Shown in pieces: positions 21,075-32,850 of a DNA stretch of 64,000 bases (positions are counted from its first letter, which is position 1; each line of letters opens with the position of its first letter). The position numbers were made by a program, and so were the translations under genes. The stretch covers positions 9,858,001-9,922,000 of the forward strand of contig JBHGNT010000002.1 in the NCBI GenBank assembly GCA_043228905.1, read 5' to 3'. The notes under the pieces were generated by a model that worked only from the letters and a program-made list of their open reading frames with translations, did not search any database and was not told where the DNA came from. This DNA is from Azolla caroliniana. Lineage: Eukaryota > Polypodiophyta.

Positions 21075-21500
21075 TATAAAAAAGAATAGTATACGGAAGC
21101 AATAGAAAACCGAACACAGAAACGCAGGTTTAATGGAGAGCTTGAATATACACAGTACGCGGGAGAGACAGACAAAGAGAGAGAATGCACACAAACTCTA
21201 TTAAAAAATAATACACAGTCTCTACATAGGATGTGCTTAGTGAGGACTTTTATACAAGTCCATACGGACTGACAGAAGTACTGACACATACTTCAATGCT
21301 CATCAGTGAACTCTACACTAACTCCCAAAATATATTCCTACGCGTAATATCTTTCCAATGGCCTCGTGGTTTACGCACCGCTACTGCTTCTCGTTGTGCA
21401 CCGGTTTACGCACCAGGTCAAGCCTAACCGATCGATTCCAACCGATCCGGTTCTCAGCTTGCACAGCCGATACGGCCAATGTTGAGCTTGTATCTCAACA
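21075..21500 (-). repeat. Co3 3' LTR
   Basis: Aligns with the Co7 LTRs (shared CAGGTTTAATGGAGAGCT, AGTGAACTC and TGTTGAGCTTG). The outer end is decayed (TATAAAAAAG instead of TGTAGAAAG), so its exact start is uncertain. Confidence 0.8.
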
Positions 21501-22868
21501 CTCCCCCTCAAGCTCAACCTGAGGTTCCATCCGCTCTTACGGATCTACGCTCCAGTTCCTTCTGGCTTCACGCCTTGCTCGCGCTCCTCGACCTGTTCAA
21601 TTTTGTGTGTCTCGACCCTTCCGGTCGTCTTGCGTGCTCATGCGGCCCTTCTCAGCTCCATTGTTTTTGTGGTGTTGGCGCTTCTTTTGCTGCCTTCTCT
21701 TCCGTTTGGCCCTCAATTGATTCGTCGTATCTAAATCAAACATCTGAACCGACTCGGCTTCCTCCGATCGATTTTCGCTTTCGTCCGAGTTGGCTGTCTC
21801 CAACTTGTCTTCGGTCTGATGGCTTCGTCTCCCCCATGGTTGGTTGGTTACGGCTCTTTCTTTTGACTGCTCCCCTTATGTCCACTTTCGGAATCTTCCG
21901 CGGATCCGTCTTGGGCTTCTTCAACCGATCCGAAATCGAATTCGTCATCCAACTCGGCGTCACAGTCTTCCGGAACTTCTCTCCCCCTTCCATGGTCATT
22001 CAGAACGTCTCTCCCCCTCAAGTTCGGCACGTCGAGGTGACGCAACCCAAGCACACCCGAGAATTGTCATAACTTGTCCAGTCCAAGAGGCTTGGTGAAA
22101 ATGTCGGCGGTCTGCCGATCCGTCGGAACATATTGAAGTTCGACTTCACCGGAGAGGACACGCTCACGGATGAAATGCTAGTGCACCTCAATGTGCTTAG
22201 TCCGGGCGTGGAAGACGGGGTTCTTTGCTAGCTAGATGCTACTGAGGTTGTTGCAGTAGATTGTAGTTGGATCGGATACCTCCGCCTGCAGATCCTTAAG
22301 TAGCCGCTTCAACCATATGGTTTCACATGTCGCGACATCCGCTTCTCTATACTCGGCTTTGGTGCTCGATAGCACAACTGTCGGCTACTTCTTGCTACTC
22401 CATGAGATCATGGCACTCCCAAGAGAGAACGCAAAACCGGACGTGGATCGGCGATCGGCAACATTGTCGGCCCAGTCGGCATCGGTGTAGTCGACCAACT
22501 ATGGGGCTATACCGGTCCAATATAGTAGCCCCCGGTCCTTATTGCCGCTTAGTACCCCAGTACGCGTTGCGCACACTGAAGATGCTCCTCGGTAGGTTGC
22601 GCCATGAATTGACTAATCACCCCAATCGGGTGGCTAAGATCTAGTCGGGTGATGGTCAAGTATATAAGGCTTCCAACTATCTGTCGGAACCTCGTCGGGT
22701 CGCATACCTTTCCGGAATTGGGGCGAAGCTTGACGGTTCTACCCAGAGGAGTCGAGACGGACTTACAGTCGGCCATCCAAAATTTGAAGAGCATACTCAA
22801 CACATAATGTCGTTGGCTAATCAGTATGCCTTCGGGGGTGCGGATCACTTCGATCCCGAGGAAGTAAT
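21501..22868 (-). pseudogene. Co3 RNase H and acidic C-terminal extension
   Basis: RNase H remnants lie around 22250-22868 (for example SISFDMxD-type and FRQIVGSLIYLTITRLDLSH before the RNase H core). After the usual end MLGLRHLDVPNLRG (22054) the frame goes on for well over 100 codons: acidic EDCDAELDDEFDFGSVEEA, ETANSDESENRSEEAESV, then basic AKRKRRQQKKRQHHKN (about 21660-21720). The same extension exists in Co7. Confidence 0.75.
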
Positions 22869-23504
22869 TGTTAGGATCTCGGTCCCTCCGAAAGGGATAC
22901 GAAGGCCCGGCATCAGAAGACCCGATGAGAACCGGATGTGGAGTACCCGGCAATGGAAGACCCGTTGAGAACCGGATGACGAGTACCCGGCAAGGAATAC
23001 CCGGCGAGAACCAGATGTTGCAAGCCCAGTGAGAACCTCTCATCGGATGGAAGGGACATATATGTAAATATGTTCCAGAGAGCCCACTGGGGCTATATTT
23101 GTAAATAGCCTGAAAGTCATATTAGTATAAATATGACCTAGGGCAAACTCAAAAGATGATGATAGAGTTATTGGTGTAACTCTTGTACAGTGCGTAAGAG
23201 AGAGAGAGAGAGAGAGAGCGCACGATATACAGAGATTGTGTCTCTGTTGTAACCACTGCTAGGCGAAGATTGTGAGCAAGAGGTCGTTGCCTCTGTGCTC
23301 CCTGTTGTACTCCTTGACATAGTGATAGTTTGGAGTCTGTGGACTCCCGTGGCTTTTTCGTCTCAGGGTTTTCCACGTTAACATCCTGTGTATTCTCTTT
23401 TTGTTTGTGTACTTACCTCCATTCCCATTTCTTCTGTGTTTGATTGTCATCAAGCGATCTACGCTTCAGTTGTGGCCGGAGATTATTCCACATATTTCTC
23501 GTCA
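22869..23504 (+). repeat. solo LTR S1 (Co2/Co5 family) inside Co3
   Basis: TGTTAGGATC...TCTCGTCA, 636 bp. It interrupts the RT/RNase H coding sequence of Co3 exactly where Co7 is continuous (GAGGAAGTAATGAAGG at 43042-43057). TAAT is repeated on both sides (22865-22868 and 23506-23509; 5-bp GTAAT versus ATAAT). There is no internal domain, so it arose by LTR-LTR recombination. It contains a GA run at 23200-23217. Confidence 0.88.
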
Positions 23505-24242
23505 ATAATGAAGGTCCCCCAGATCCTTCATGTCAAATGATGTCGCAAGCTGGAGCTTCACGCGGTTAATCTCACCAAGGTCGGCACCGGTGATGACCAA
23601 GTCATCAACATAAAGTAAAATGCTAACCGGCCCAAGTCGACCTTTCCAAATGAACAGTGAGGAGTCCAATTTTGACATCGCAAAGCCCATCCGACGCAAT
23701 CGTTGCGTGATCTTTGCATTCCAGGCACACGGGGCTTGCTTTAGTCCGTAAAGGGACTTCTTCAACCGGCACACCGCCGAGGTGTTCGTTCCGGAGCGAA
23801 ATCCGGGGAGTTGTACCATGTACACCTGTTCCTCAAGCTCACCTTGCATGAACGCATTCTTTACATCCATCTGATGTAAGTGCCACCCCTTCGCCGCAGC
23901 TACTGCAAGAAAAACGCGAACAATCGTCATCTTCGCGACCGGTGCAAACGTCTCATCATAGTCGATGTCGTGTTGCTGCACGTAGCCTTTCGCTACTAAC
24001 CGGGCCTTGTATCGGTTGACCGAGCCGTCAGTGTTGTACTTGACCATGTACACCCACCTACATCCGATCGGCTTCACACCTTTCGGTGCATCAACCAGGT
24101 CCCAGGTTTCATTCTCTGCCAACGCGTGCATCTCTTCCTCCATTGCGGCACGCCAATTCGCATCCTTCGTCGCTTCTGTGTAGCTCTCACGGGTCATGTA
24201 TGCATAGTGATGCGCCATGTACTCATTGTATCCGAACCGCAC
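23505..24242 (-). pseudogene. Co3 reverse transcriptase
   Basis: A 246-codon open minus-strand frame: [20 protein letters not shown], then [54 protein letters not shown] and the active site ILLYVDDLVITGADL, with both catalytic aspartates kept. Open across its length but cut by S1 downstream and by the Gy3 junction upstream, so not a complete protein. Confidence 0.88.
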
Positions 24243-24255
24243 AACAGGGTTCTTC

Positions 24256-24923
24256 TAGCCGTTTACGCTTCACCAAGCCCACGATGGAATCGTGGAACTC
24301 CTTCTTGGCGATCCCAAGCACCTCCCTTAGTGAAAGCTCCACCTTGCTATCGAGAATCCGCTCCTCGAGGACCTTCCGTAGGTTCGTCTTCCTTTCGATT
24401 TCAGTGCTCAACCGGTAACCGGTCGGCCTTGCTTTGTCTGCCATGTGGGATTCCCGGCTTCATTCCTCTTCGGCCCGAACCGGGTCTCGTACCAATTCGG
24501 GGACGTGGTCCCACTGGCCTTCCCTACCCTCTTATCATCCACCAGAACTTTGTAGTTCTAGCACACAGCTTCCACGAAGCCGGTCTTCTCCTCCCTCAGG
24601 TCGTCCCACCCAGTGACCTCCCGGACCCGCTGCTCCGCGCGGTCTGCTTCTTCCCTCTTCAGTCGTGCGCCGGAGAGGCCTTCTAGCACCAAGGGTCAAA
24701 AGCTGGATTCTTTCGCTTTCTGGTCTTTGTTACCTCCTACCCGGACTCCGGCCAATGCCGAATAATGGATGGCTTCCGCATGGCGCGCCTCCGCTTCTTC
24801 CATTAACCGCTTCATCCCGTCGCGCCCGAATTTTGTCTCCACGGCTCTCAGGGTATCACCGACGTGCACCTGTCCGTGTAGCAGGTACACCACATTACCC
24901 CTGAGGGCCTCGGCAAACTCCAT
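24256..24923 (-). pseudogene. Gy3 gag-protease region
   Basis: Minus-strand frames MEFAEALRGNVVYLLHGQVH (from 24923) and VELSLREVLGIAKKEFHDSI (about 24270-24340). The second is a hallmark block ahead of the protease in this gypsy clade. The protease active-site motif itself is not seen and was probably lost with the Co3 junction. Confidence 0.7.
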
Positions 24924-25858
24924 GCAATCTCACCGGTTGTGTCCGACTGCGTCACACTACATACACCATTGTCCAACCGGTGGCCTCCAGTCGCGTGGCT
25001 GCCCTCCACTATCTCTCCGGGCCTTCGCGATCTGCAAGTCGCACGGCATTTGTGTCAACCCCTCAAGAGCCGCTCCTCTGGATGGGCCCTTGACTACCTC
25101 GGTCGATGCCGAGCCCGTCTCAAGCCAATCCCGAGTTCCCTCTTTTCGTGCAGGCGAAGGCTCATCGAAGTTCTTTGTCGGGATGGGTCTCGCCACTGAC
25201 GATCCCCCACTCAAGTCGTTTGTCAAAACGGCTGCAGACTCCCTTCACCACGGCCCAATCGGCCGTCATCCCGTCATCCATCTCCGGGAGGAGACCCACT
25301 TGATCCCGATCCCTCACGTCCACCGCTTTGACAAACATCAGGACCCACCTCGTGTCTAGCACATTCCTGTCCAATGTCGAGATCCGTGCAAAGCATTCTT
25401 CGAACTCCCAAAGGAGCACCAACGCGTTCCTCCCCTTTTCGGGGGTCTCCAACCACTCCATGAAGTCTCACTTCGATAACCGAAGCACATCATCAAGCCT
25501 GTACCTTTCATGGAGCCGTGCTTCGAATTCTCCCCAGGTCTGGCATCCGGCCTGTACCTCGAGCACCTCTGCATGGATGCTCGATGTCGCCACCCGAGCA
25601 AACCCGGCCAAACGCCTATCCTCCAGAATGTCCCTCATCACCATCTCAGCCCGGTAGGCCTCCAAATAGCTTGTGGCGTCCTTTCCACCGAACCGGCCTA
25701 TCGTGTCGACAATTGCTTCAATGGCCTTGTCGAGGGCGCCCATGCCCTCGTGAGCACTTACTATCCGATCGACTGCTGCCGCCATGGCTTCGGCGAGCTC
25801 TAATCCCCTCATCTTCGACTCCTCTTCCGCCTTGTTTCACATCGGGTTCACCAAATAA
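24924..25858 (-). pseudogene. Gy3 gag
   Basis: Starts at 25812 (MRGLELAEAMAAAVDRIV), 46 bases inside the 5' LTR. It continues through YLEAYRAEMVMRDILEDRRL and GEFEARLHERYRLDD, a retrotransposon gag core, then shifts frame at about 25461 (WEFEECFARISTLDRNVLDT). A CX2CX4HX4C knuckle at 24924-24965 has two internal stop codons (one between the first two Cys). The primer-binding area on the minus strand is TTTGGTGAACCCGA beside the LTR. Confidence 0.8.
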
Positions 25859-26495
25859 TGTCGTGTTGTTTCACTTTCTGTGGGAAATAAGGCGGGACCA
25901 CGGAGGCCCTGAACCGAGAAGCAAGAGAAAGAAGAGGAAGGAAGAAGCACGCTCGCGGAAAAGGGGAGACACATAGAAACACAGATAGACAAAAAATAGG
26001 AGATTCAATTTCAATGCTAGTAATGATTATAGTGTTTGCAAGATTACAACCGGCTAGCCGGCAACAGACCCAACCCAGACAATCACACACCCACGCACAC
26101 ACGTAGTAGAGCCTTTGCCGAAGCACACAGGCTTTCCTCGAAGCAGAGGCAACCGACTCAGAGAACCTACAGAGAATAACAATAGATAGAGGAGGAGAGA
26201 GCTCGGTTCCCAATCCGACAGCACCTCGTCCTTACCCAAAACACAATACCCTTCTCAGTCTTCTTCCCTTCCTTTTTATAGGCCGCCAGGGAGGGACCAC
26301 TACACCCTGGTCGCATCACTTTTATTCTATGTCCCTTCGGACAAATATCCGCTTCGATTCACTAGCCTATTAATATATTCATCAGCCTACCTATTCCTAA
26401 TTATGTACTCCCTATCAATTCTTGTGCCTACGTGTAAGGGCCAGTTCACACGCCTTTTTCACCAATTCCGTGTAAGGCCGGTTTTCTTCACGACA
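25859..26495 (-). repeat. Gy3 5' LTR
   Basis: About 637 bp, TGTCGTG to CACGACA, near-identical to 17697-18342; the close match suggests Gy3 is one of the younger insertions here. Confidence 0.92.
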
Positions 26496-27303
26496 ACGTT
26501 TGATTGAATCATTCTCGAATGCGAATGCACGTATGATACGTATGGTTAATTCTATGCCTGGAATCATGTTTCGGGAAATACTCTCCTTCAACCAAAGACT
26601 ATCGAACGCACGGTGGTCCAGATGTATTCTTCCACAATGTCGCAAAATTTCTATTGGAAGTGGCTTGTGTCAACCCACAACCACATTGCATGTTGAAATA
26701 AAGGGTTCGGTTCATAATAGCTACATATGAGGGGGAGAAATTCGACTAGGCATATATCACTTGTGTCATGCTCAAAGATCAACTGCACAGGGTGCAGAAT
26801 GGGAAAGCCATGAATCCGATTTTTGCATGGTGGTTGGCAGTATTATGTCCTACACCTGTAGCTGATACAGGACGTAAGACCTCAAAGAAGGAAAAGGGGT
26901 AGTCATCACAAGCAAGGTCAAAGGAATCGGTACGCCGAACAGTACCATGTGACAAATGGCAAGAACCAAAGTCGACAACCGCACCTGAACCCAACAACCA
27001 ACAACCAACAAGACATGGAGCCAACACAAGAACCCAAACCCAACATCGACCAATGACCGGAGCCAAACAAACAACAGTAACCAGTTGAGCTGACAACCGA
27101 CACTCGACAGTCGGCTCGAGCACCATAAGCAAGGCGGTCACAAGCCGAATCACGACCAGCTCGGATGAAACAAAAGAGAGTGGTGGGCATCACAGTGCAT
27201 TTCCATTGACCAGCTGAATCAACAAGAACGGCGGCCGAAGAAGAGAAGTAGAGTCGAACAACAATAACAACATCATCAACAACAGCCAACAGCCAGACAA
27301 CAA
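26496..27303. other. unassigned sequence right of Gy3
   Basis: The first 200 bp contains ACGTATGATACGTATGG-like runs and a GAGGGGGAGAAA purine run near 26730. From 26900 the plus strand is rich in AAC/CAA codon-like triplets. No frame or family recognised. Confidence 0.3.
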
Positions 27304-29005
27304 TTGACTAGGAAATCAACTGAACCTGCACAGAGAGGAATAATAGAGAAAGGGAAGGCGTCGACGATCTCTCCGAACGAGGTTCTTGGACTACTGGACA
27401 TTCCACCAGCGACCCATGAATTCGCGGCCCTACTCCAGTTTGGCACTTCCTATGAGCTGGTGGATTGGCTGGCAAAATGCTTACAATTTGCTTCTGACTT
27501 ATTAGTGCAAGAACGCAAGGATCAGGAAATGATCGAGAAGGCCATGCTCGGAGACCTCAAGCCAGAAGAGGACAAGAGTTGCAACGAATAGGCCGACAAC
27601 ATGACACCAAGAATAAAGGTACAACAATTCAAATACCTCCTCTTAACACTGCTCTTGTGGAAGTGCATAGGGCTTCCAAATTTCTCTTCCTGCATAGAAG
27701 TTGGTGTAACCTTGATACTATCCAATTCTTTGTTGTGACCATCACCCCCATCTAATATATATTGTTTAACTGGGCGAGCACTTTAACATTCCCAACACCC
27801 ACATCTAATATATATCTCTTAAAGTCATATACCTCCTTCAAGTGTAACACTTTTGGGCGTGGTGTATATGCATCACAAATGACATCAAACCAATAGAGGA
27901 GCAAAGGACATGGCCGAAGAATGTAAAAGGGTGATGAAGGCACCCACATACAGAGTGGTCGGCAACGGAAAACACTAATAAGGAGTTGTCGGCCCAACTT
28001 CAACAGGTAGAAATATAGTTAAAAGAAGTCGAAGAGCATACGCAAACCTATGATTTTGCTGGAATTCCCCATGTACCAGACAAATAGTTATGGGATCAAC
28101 TACAGGGGAAGGAGAAAGAAGTCAAACACACCAATCAACGAGCAGAAGAAGCCAAAGCAAAGGTCAAGAAGATGGTTCAAGATCGAATGCAGTTAGCAAA
28201 GACCAAACTAGGGGCCCTTATGGATACCAAAAACAAAAGAATACATGCCCTTAAACAACAATTACAACAACAGATGGTAGAGAAGAAGGAAGAAACAGAA
28301 AAGGTCGACGAGCTAGAGGTGTATATTCAAATGCAGGAGGAGCATTATTCAGACCAAATTGCTTAGTTGGAAATTATGCATGCGAAGTATGAGCAACATA
28401 AATAGAGAGAAGAAATAGCAAAGAAGTACACTAAGGTTGAGGCAAAATATGAACAGAAGAGACTGGTGTTGTTGGTACCTAAAGCAAAGTTGCAGTTCAA
28501 TCAAGGTTCAGCAGAAGTCTGACTTGCCAAAATGAAGAAGGAATTGGCCATAATGCAGTATAGGGTAAGCATTGGACGAAGCAACGATCACCATAGTCCA
28601 AGAAGAGCTCCCCAAAGACCTATATGGGACGAGATCGTCAAGCTCATGGAAGACTACGATAACCATCACATGGCCAATGCCACCCAACACAATGCTTATG
28701 AGAGAGAACGTCGGCAATAAACATGCGAATTGGGAGCAACTGGCAATGAGAACCCATCTCCCGACGAATTATGCCAGATAGAACTAGTCAACGACACTGT
28801 GAGCGACACCGAACTAGAGGAGGAGGAAGCAAAATCGATGCGGAGACCAGACGAAGAGTGTCACATGGGCACACAACCAAATCCATCCGAAGCAGATGCT
28901 CACGTTGAAGAGGAGCCGATTTTGTTCGACATACTAAATGAGGACGCGAGAGAATGTGATGACGACGACCCGATTGACGATGCACAAGACGATGACCAGG
29001 AGTAA
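27304..29005 (+). pseudogene. decayed coiled-coil and acidic ORF, probably transposon-derived
   Basis: Broken plus-strand frames in order: 27304-27591 (IPPATHEFAALLQFGTSYEL, LQFASDLLVQERKDQEMIEK), about 27975-28515 (coiled-coil heptads, KKMVQDRMQLAKTKLGALMD, HALKQQLQQQMVEKKEETEK, KYTKVEAKYEQKRLVLL, with in-frame stops), 28532-28720 (MKKELAIMQYRVSIGRSNDH) and an acidic end at 28730-29005 (ILNEDARECDDDDPIDDAQ). The arrangement recalls structural proteins of plant retroelements, but I recognise no family. 27592-27960 between the first two parts is non-coding. Confidence 0.4.
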
Positions 29006-29594
29006 AGGGCGGGGTTTGACCATGCAAGGCATTGTCCCCTAGACGTGCCATGGGTTAGATGATCGGCTACCCGAGGGACAAAGGTCGACAAGTCGGAGCT
29101 GAGGTCGAATAGTATGAAAGGAAAAATATTAAAATGTAATGTTAGTTGAGTATAAAATATGGTAATTTAGGAAATACAATGTCGAGTATTAAAATGGTTT
29201 TGTTGGAGCAAGGCAAGTGTAATCTTGGAGAGAGACTCTCGGGTCACCTATAAAAACAAACCGAGAGCATTGTAATTGCATCGGTCTATTTTGGTTAATA
29301 TAAGTTTCGGTAATTAGAGTATCTACTGTGTTGACTACTTTGTGTTTCTATCTATCGTTGTGTCGGAATTCAGTCTTTGTTGCACAAGCTATATTATATC
29401 GCATAGTTGATCATGACCGTATGTTAATTGTAATAACTAATCTCTATATATCGATTTTTTAGTGTACAACTAGTGTTGACCAATTCATCTCTCCACCACA
29501 GTCTTCTTGACCGAATGTTCAGAGTAGAATGTTCGACCTTTTGTGTTTGTCGACCACAGCAGTCGGTTGTCGGCAGATCAACACTGGTTTAGCT
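29006..29594. other. AT-rich stretch with LTR-like character
   Basis: 29141-29330 resembles an LTR promoter and RNA start (CACCTATAAAAACAAACCGAG, then TTGTAATTGCATCGG). No second copy is present in the window, so no LTR can be delimited. 29330-29594 shows nothing else. Confidence 0.3.
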
Positions 29595-29608
29595 TCTATC
29601 ATTTTAAA

Positions 29609-30776
29609 TCATTCCAAGATTTTTGGAACATACTTCTCTTGTGACAACCGTAGCACATTCTTAGCTCTATCTCGAACTATGTGCATCCCCAAGATTTGTT
29701 TGGCCGGTCCAAGATCTTTCATGGCAAACGATTTGCCTAGTGCTTTCTTCAAGCTCACAATCTTCTTGGTATCTTGTTTGACCACTAACATGTCATCCGC
29801 ATATAGCAAGAGAATCAAGAAGTCGCCTTCATTATACCTTTTGACAAACACACAATGATCAACTTGTGTTTTATGGAATCCATGTTCCAACATGAAGGAT
29901 TCGAACTTCTTGTACCATTGGCGTGGAGCTTGTTTCAGACCATTGAAGCTTTTCCTTAGTCGACACACTAGATTCTCTTTTCCTTTCTCCATAAAACCTT
30001 CAGGAAATTGCATATAGATTTCTTCATCTAGTTCCCCATGCAAGAATGTTGTCTTGACATCCAATAACTCTATTTCTAGATTCATACGGGTAGCAATACT
30101 TAGCATTGTTTGGATGGATGTCATCTTTACGACCGGTGAAAAAATGTCATCAAAATTGACCCCCTTCTTCAGCTAAAACCCCTTTACAACGATTTGGGTC
30201 TTGTATCTGAGTGAGTTGCCATCTTCCCCATTTTTCAGCTTAAAGACCCATTTGTTTTTTAGCTCTCTCTTACCTTTCGGTAGCTCCACCCAGTCATAAG
30301 TGTAATTTTCATGCAAGGAGTCCATTTCATCGTGCATTGCACTCTACCATTTCTCCTTGTGCTCATCTACTATGGCTTCTTCATAACATTCTAGCTCACC
30401 TTCATCAGTCAATAAAACATATTGGCTGGCATATCGAATTGGTGCTCTCGTTTATCTGAATGGGTATCTCCTTCCTCCAATAGTTGGCTCAAGTTCAAAA
30501 GTTCCTGTCGACTCTTCATTCGGCTCAGGTTCACATGTGTCGATCGGTTGCTAAAGATCGACCGAGTTCGACTTGTATGCCTCAATAGATCTTTTTAGGT
30601 TAGTTGACTCCAACTCATATGTATTAGTCAGTCGATCCGAGTCGGTTAATTCCAATTCAGCTCTGTCAATTGGATGTCTCCTAACAATCGGCTGTGTCAA
30701 GTCAACTAGGCCTGAATCCATAGTGGTGGGAGTCGACTAGGAAGACGACTTTGACTTTTATTGTTTCCATAAATAC
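29609..30776 (-). pseudogene. Co4 reverse transcriptase
   Basis: The minus-strand frame 30124-29609 has LDVKTTFLHGELDEEIYM, FNGLKQAPRQWYKKFE and LLLYADDMLVVKQD (YADD active site, both Asp kept), then KDLGPAKQILGMHIVRDRAK. N-terminal RT (30125-30480) is present but broken. Residue-level similarity to Co1 is high. 30480-30776 is the degenerate integrase-RT linker. Confidence 0.85.
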
Positions 30777-31396
30777 TGTTGCGAAATGGACTGTAGATGG
30801 ATGAGAAAGATATGCTAAAATATGCATATTGCGGAAATAGAAGACATCAAAATAGATAGGAATACACAATACACAATATTTTACGTGGAAACCCTAAAAC
30901 AAGGGAAAAACCACGGGGCAAGATATCTTCCACTATAGACAGAGGTACAGGTAGAAAAAATAGATTAAGAACTCCGCAAAACAGAGAATACCTAGTTGGG
31001 TTTTTTGCTAGTTTCACTATACAATGCCTCTCTCATGCACACACTCGCGTGTCTTCCTACTCTCTGTTATATACCCTTCTACACACTACGACTAAAGCTC
31101 TATCACATCATTACACATAAGTTTGGCCTAGCTTTTTCTATTGATAGAAGAGGTATATAATTATTATTATCAGATAATAATAATCATTAATTGGCTCAAC
31201 TTGTCGGCCTTGTCTTCGACTTAGAGCATCCATCCAATGTAGTCGACTCTCTACCTCCTTCAAACTAGTCGACCACCCTATCAACTCGGTGGTCAATCCA
31301 ATCAACCATCCTGTATTTGGCTTGTCGATTCGACTGTCGACTTCTTCCTTGGCTTTGTTTGTTGACTTCTCCCATAGGAGGGACAAATTCCTAACA
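30777..31396 (-). repeat. solo LTR S2 inside Co4
   Basis: TGTTGCGAAA...TTCCTAACA, 620 bp, flanked by AATAC (30772-30776) and AATAT (31397-31401), a 4-of-5 target duplication. It interrupts the stretch that is continuous in Co1 near 6080. It holds the TTTACGTGGAAACCC motif as in the Co1 LTRs and is a distant relative of them. Confidence 0.83.
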
Positions 31397-32284
31397 AATA
31401 TTATGTCTCAACTCCTCACCACTTTATTTTTGAGTATATCCCACATCATGTAGCCGAATTCATCTTCTGAGTACCCCAAAAATATGCATGGCTTCGACTT
31501 GTTGTCAAGTTTCGACCTCTAGTACTTTGCAACATGCATATATGCCAGACATCCGAACACCTTTAAGGGTTGATAAGATACATCCTTAACTATCCATACC
31601 CATTGTGGGACATCACCTTTGAGGGGCACTGAGAGAGACCTGTTAATTAGATAAACCGTCGTCAACACTGCCTCAACTCTTGAATACGATTTCAGCAATT
31701 TTGCATGCGATAACATGCTCCTCACTCTTTCCATGATTGTTCGATTCATCCTCTCTGCAAGCCAATTTAGCTCAAGGGTCTTAGGCACTATATATTTGAG
31801 CTTTAGGCCTTGCATCTTGTAGTACTCCTTGAATTGTCCTTTCTACTCGCCACCATTGTCAGTTTGGACAATTCAGCTTTCTACTGGACTCTCTTTCAGC
31901 TCTAGCCTGAAATTCCTTGAAGACCAACAACACTTGGTCTTTCAACTTTAGCATGAAAGCCCACAACTTTTTGACTGTAGTCATCAATGAATGTCACAAA
32001 ATATTGTCCACCACGATGTGATGGAGCATCCACATAGCACACATCTGTGTGGACGAGTTCTAGTGCACATTAGAATTAGAATTAGAATTTTTATCGTCCA
32101 TAAAGAGGCCAATTTTGACGTATGGGACCTTGAGTGGCCTTGAGTGGAATGCAGTTCTGTTTTGCTTTCCGACTAGGCAGTTGACACACTTCTCCAAGTG
32201 TGTCCCTTTTACTTCCGAAAGAAGTTTCTTGTCGGCCAGAATATGCATGCCTCTCTCGATCATGTGACCAAGCCTCTCATGCCA
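31397..32284 (-). pseudogene. Co4 integrase
   Basis: LNWLAERMNRTIMERVRSML (DDE glutamate region), KGDVPQWVWIVKDVSYQP and VFGCLAYMHVAK at 31519-31815, with core remnants at 31816-32055 and the zinc-binding part CVNCLVGKQNRTAFHSRP (32060-32263). Frames are broken at least three times. Confidence 0.82.
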
Positions 32285-32834
32285 TATTAGGAAACATGTC
32301 CCTCAGGATGGGAAGAGTAGGAGCCGGATCAGGCTGAAAAATTGACTAATCGACAAATCGACAATCAATCGATAATCGACTTGGTTAATAGCCGAATCGA
32401 TCGTATCCGATCGGGTTATATTTGTACGTAGCCTAGATGTGCCCATTAAGGCTATATTTATAAATATTCATTCATGTATATGAGTATAAATATAGTTAAG
32501 GCAAGTGGGATGGTTATGATTTTATTGTTGAAAATTGGGTTATAGTCTGTAGTAACTAGAGTGGGAGAGAGTGAGTAACTCTATAGCCATTTGTGATGAA
32601 GAAAGGCTCAAGATTGTTGCCTTTGAAGTTTCTTGTTTTATTCCTCCAATCATAGTGATTCATTCTAGGAGTTTGTGGACTCCCCATGGTTTTTCCCTTT
32701 CTGGGTTTTCCATGTAAAATATCTTGTCTCTCTGTTTCTGTTTTTTTTTTCTTTAGTCTATTTTGATCTTTGCACCCCCTCATATACGTATGTGTGATAA
32801 CTAGCTGTAGCCGAGTCGATTCTCATATTCAACA
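32285..32834 (+). repeat. Co5 5' LTR
   Basis: TATTAGGAAAC...TTCAACA, about 550 bp; the first dinucleotide is TA instead of TG. The primer-binding site ACTGGTATCAAAGC lies at 32836-32849. Confidence 0.8.
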
Positions 32835-32850
32835 AACTGGTATCAAAGCA

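Larger units (their letters stand above)
21075..24255 (-). mobile_element. Co3: truncated copia inserted in Gy3
   Basis: A 3' LTR (about 21075-21500) is followed inland by a polypurine tract (CTTGAGGGGGAGT on the minus strand), a C-terminal extension, RNase H, and RT up to [17 protein letters not shown] at 24242. There it stops against Gy3 gag/protease sequence. Gag, protease, integrase and the 5' LTR are missing. It is close kin of Co7 over its whole length. Confidence 0.83.
17697..26495 (-). mobile_element. Gy3: Ty3/gypsy element with both LTRs
   Basis: LTRs 17697-18342 and 25859-26495 have mirror ends TGTCGTG/CACGACA. The flanking bases share ACGT (17693-17696 and 26496-26499), a 4-of-5 match to a target duplication. 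The minus strand gives gag (25812 down), protease, RT, RNase H and integrase. Copia Co3 is inserted in the protease region. RNase H C-terminus to integrase core is deleted near 19020. It is a different family from Gy1/Gy2. Confidence 0.9.
29595..32284 (-). mobile_element. Co4: copia internal fragment (integrase to RT)
   Basis: Minus-strand coding sequence of a Co1-like family without LTRs: GAG-pre-integrase (32263 down), integrase (31815-31519) and RT (30124-29609). It is interrupted by solo LTR S2 and cut at the right by the Co5 LTR. Confidence 0.82.
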
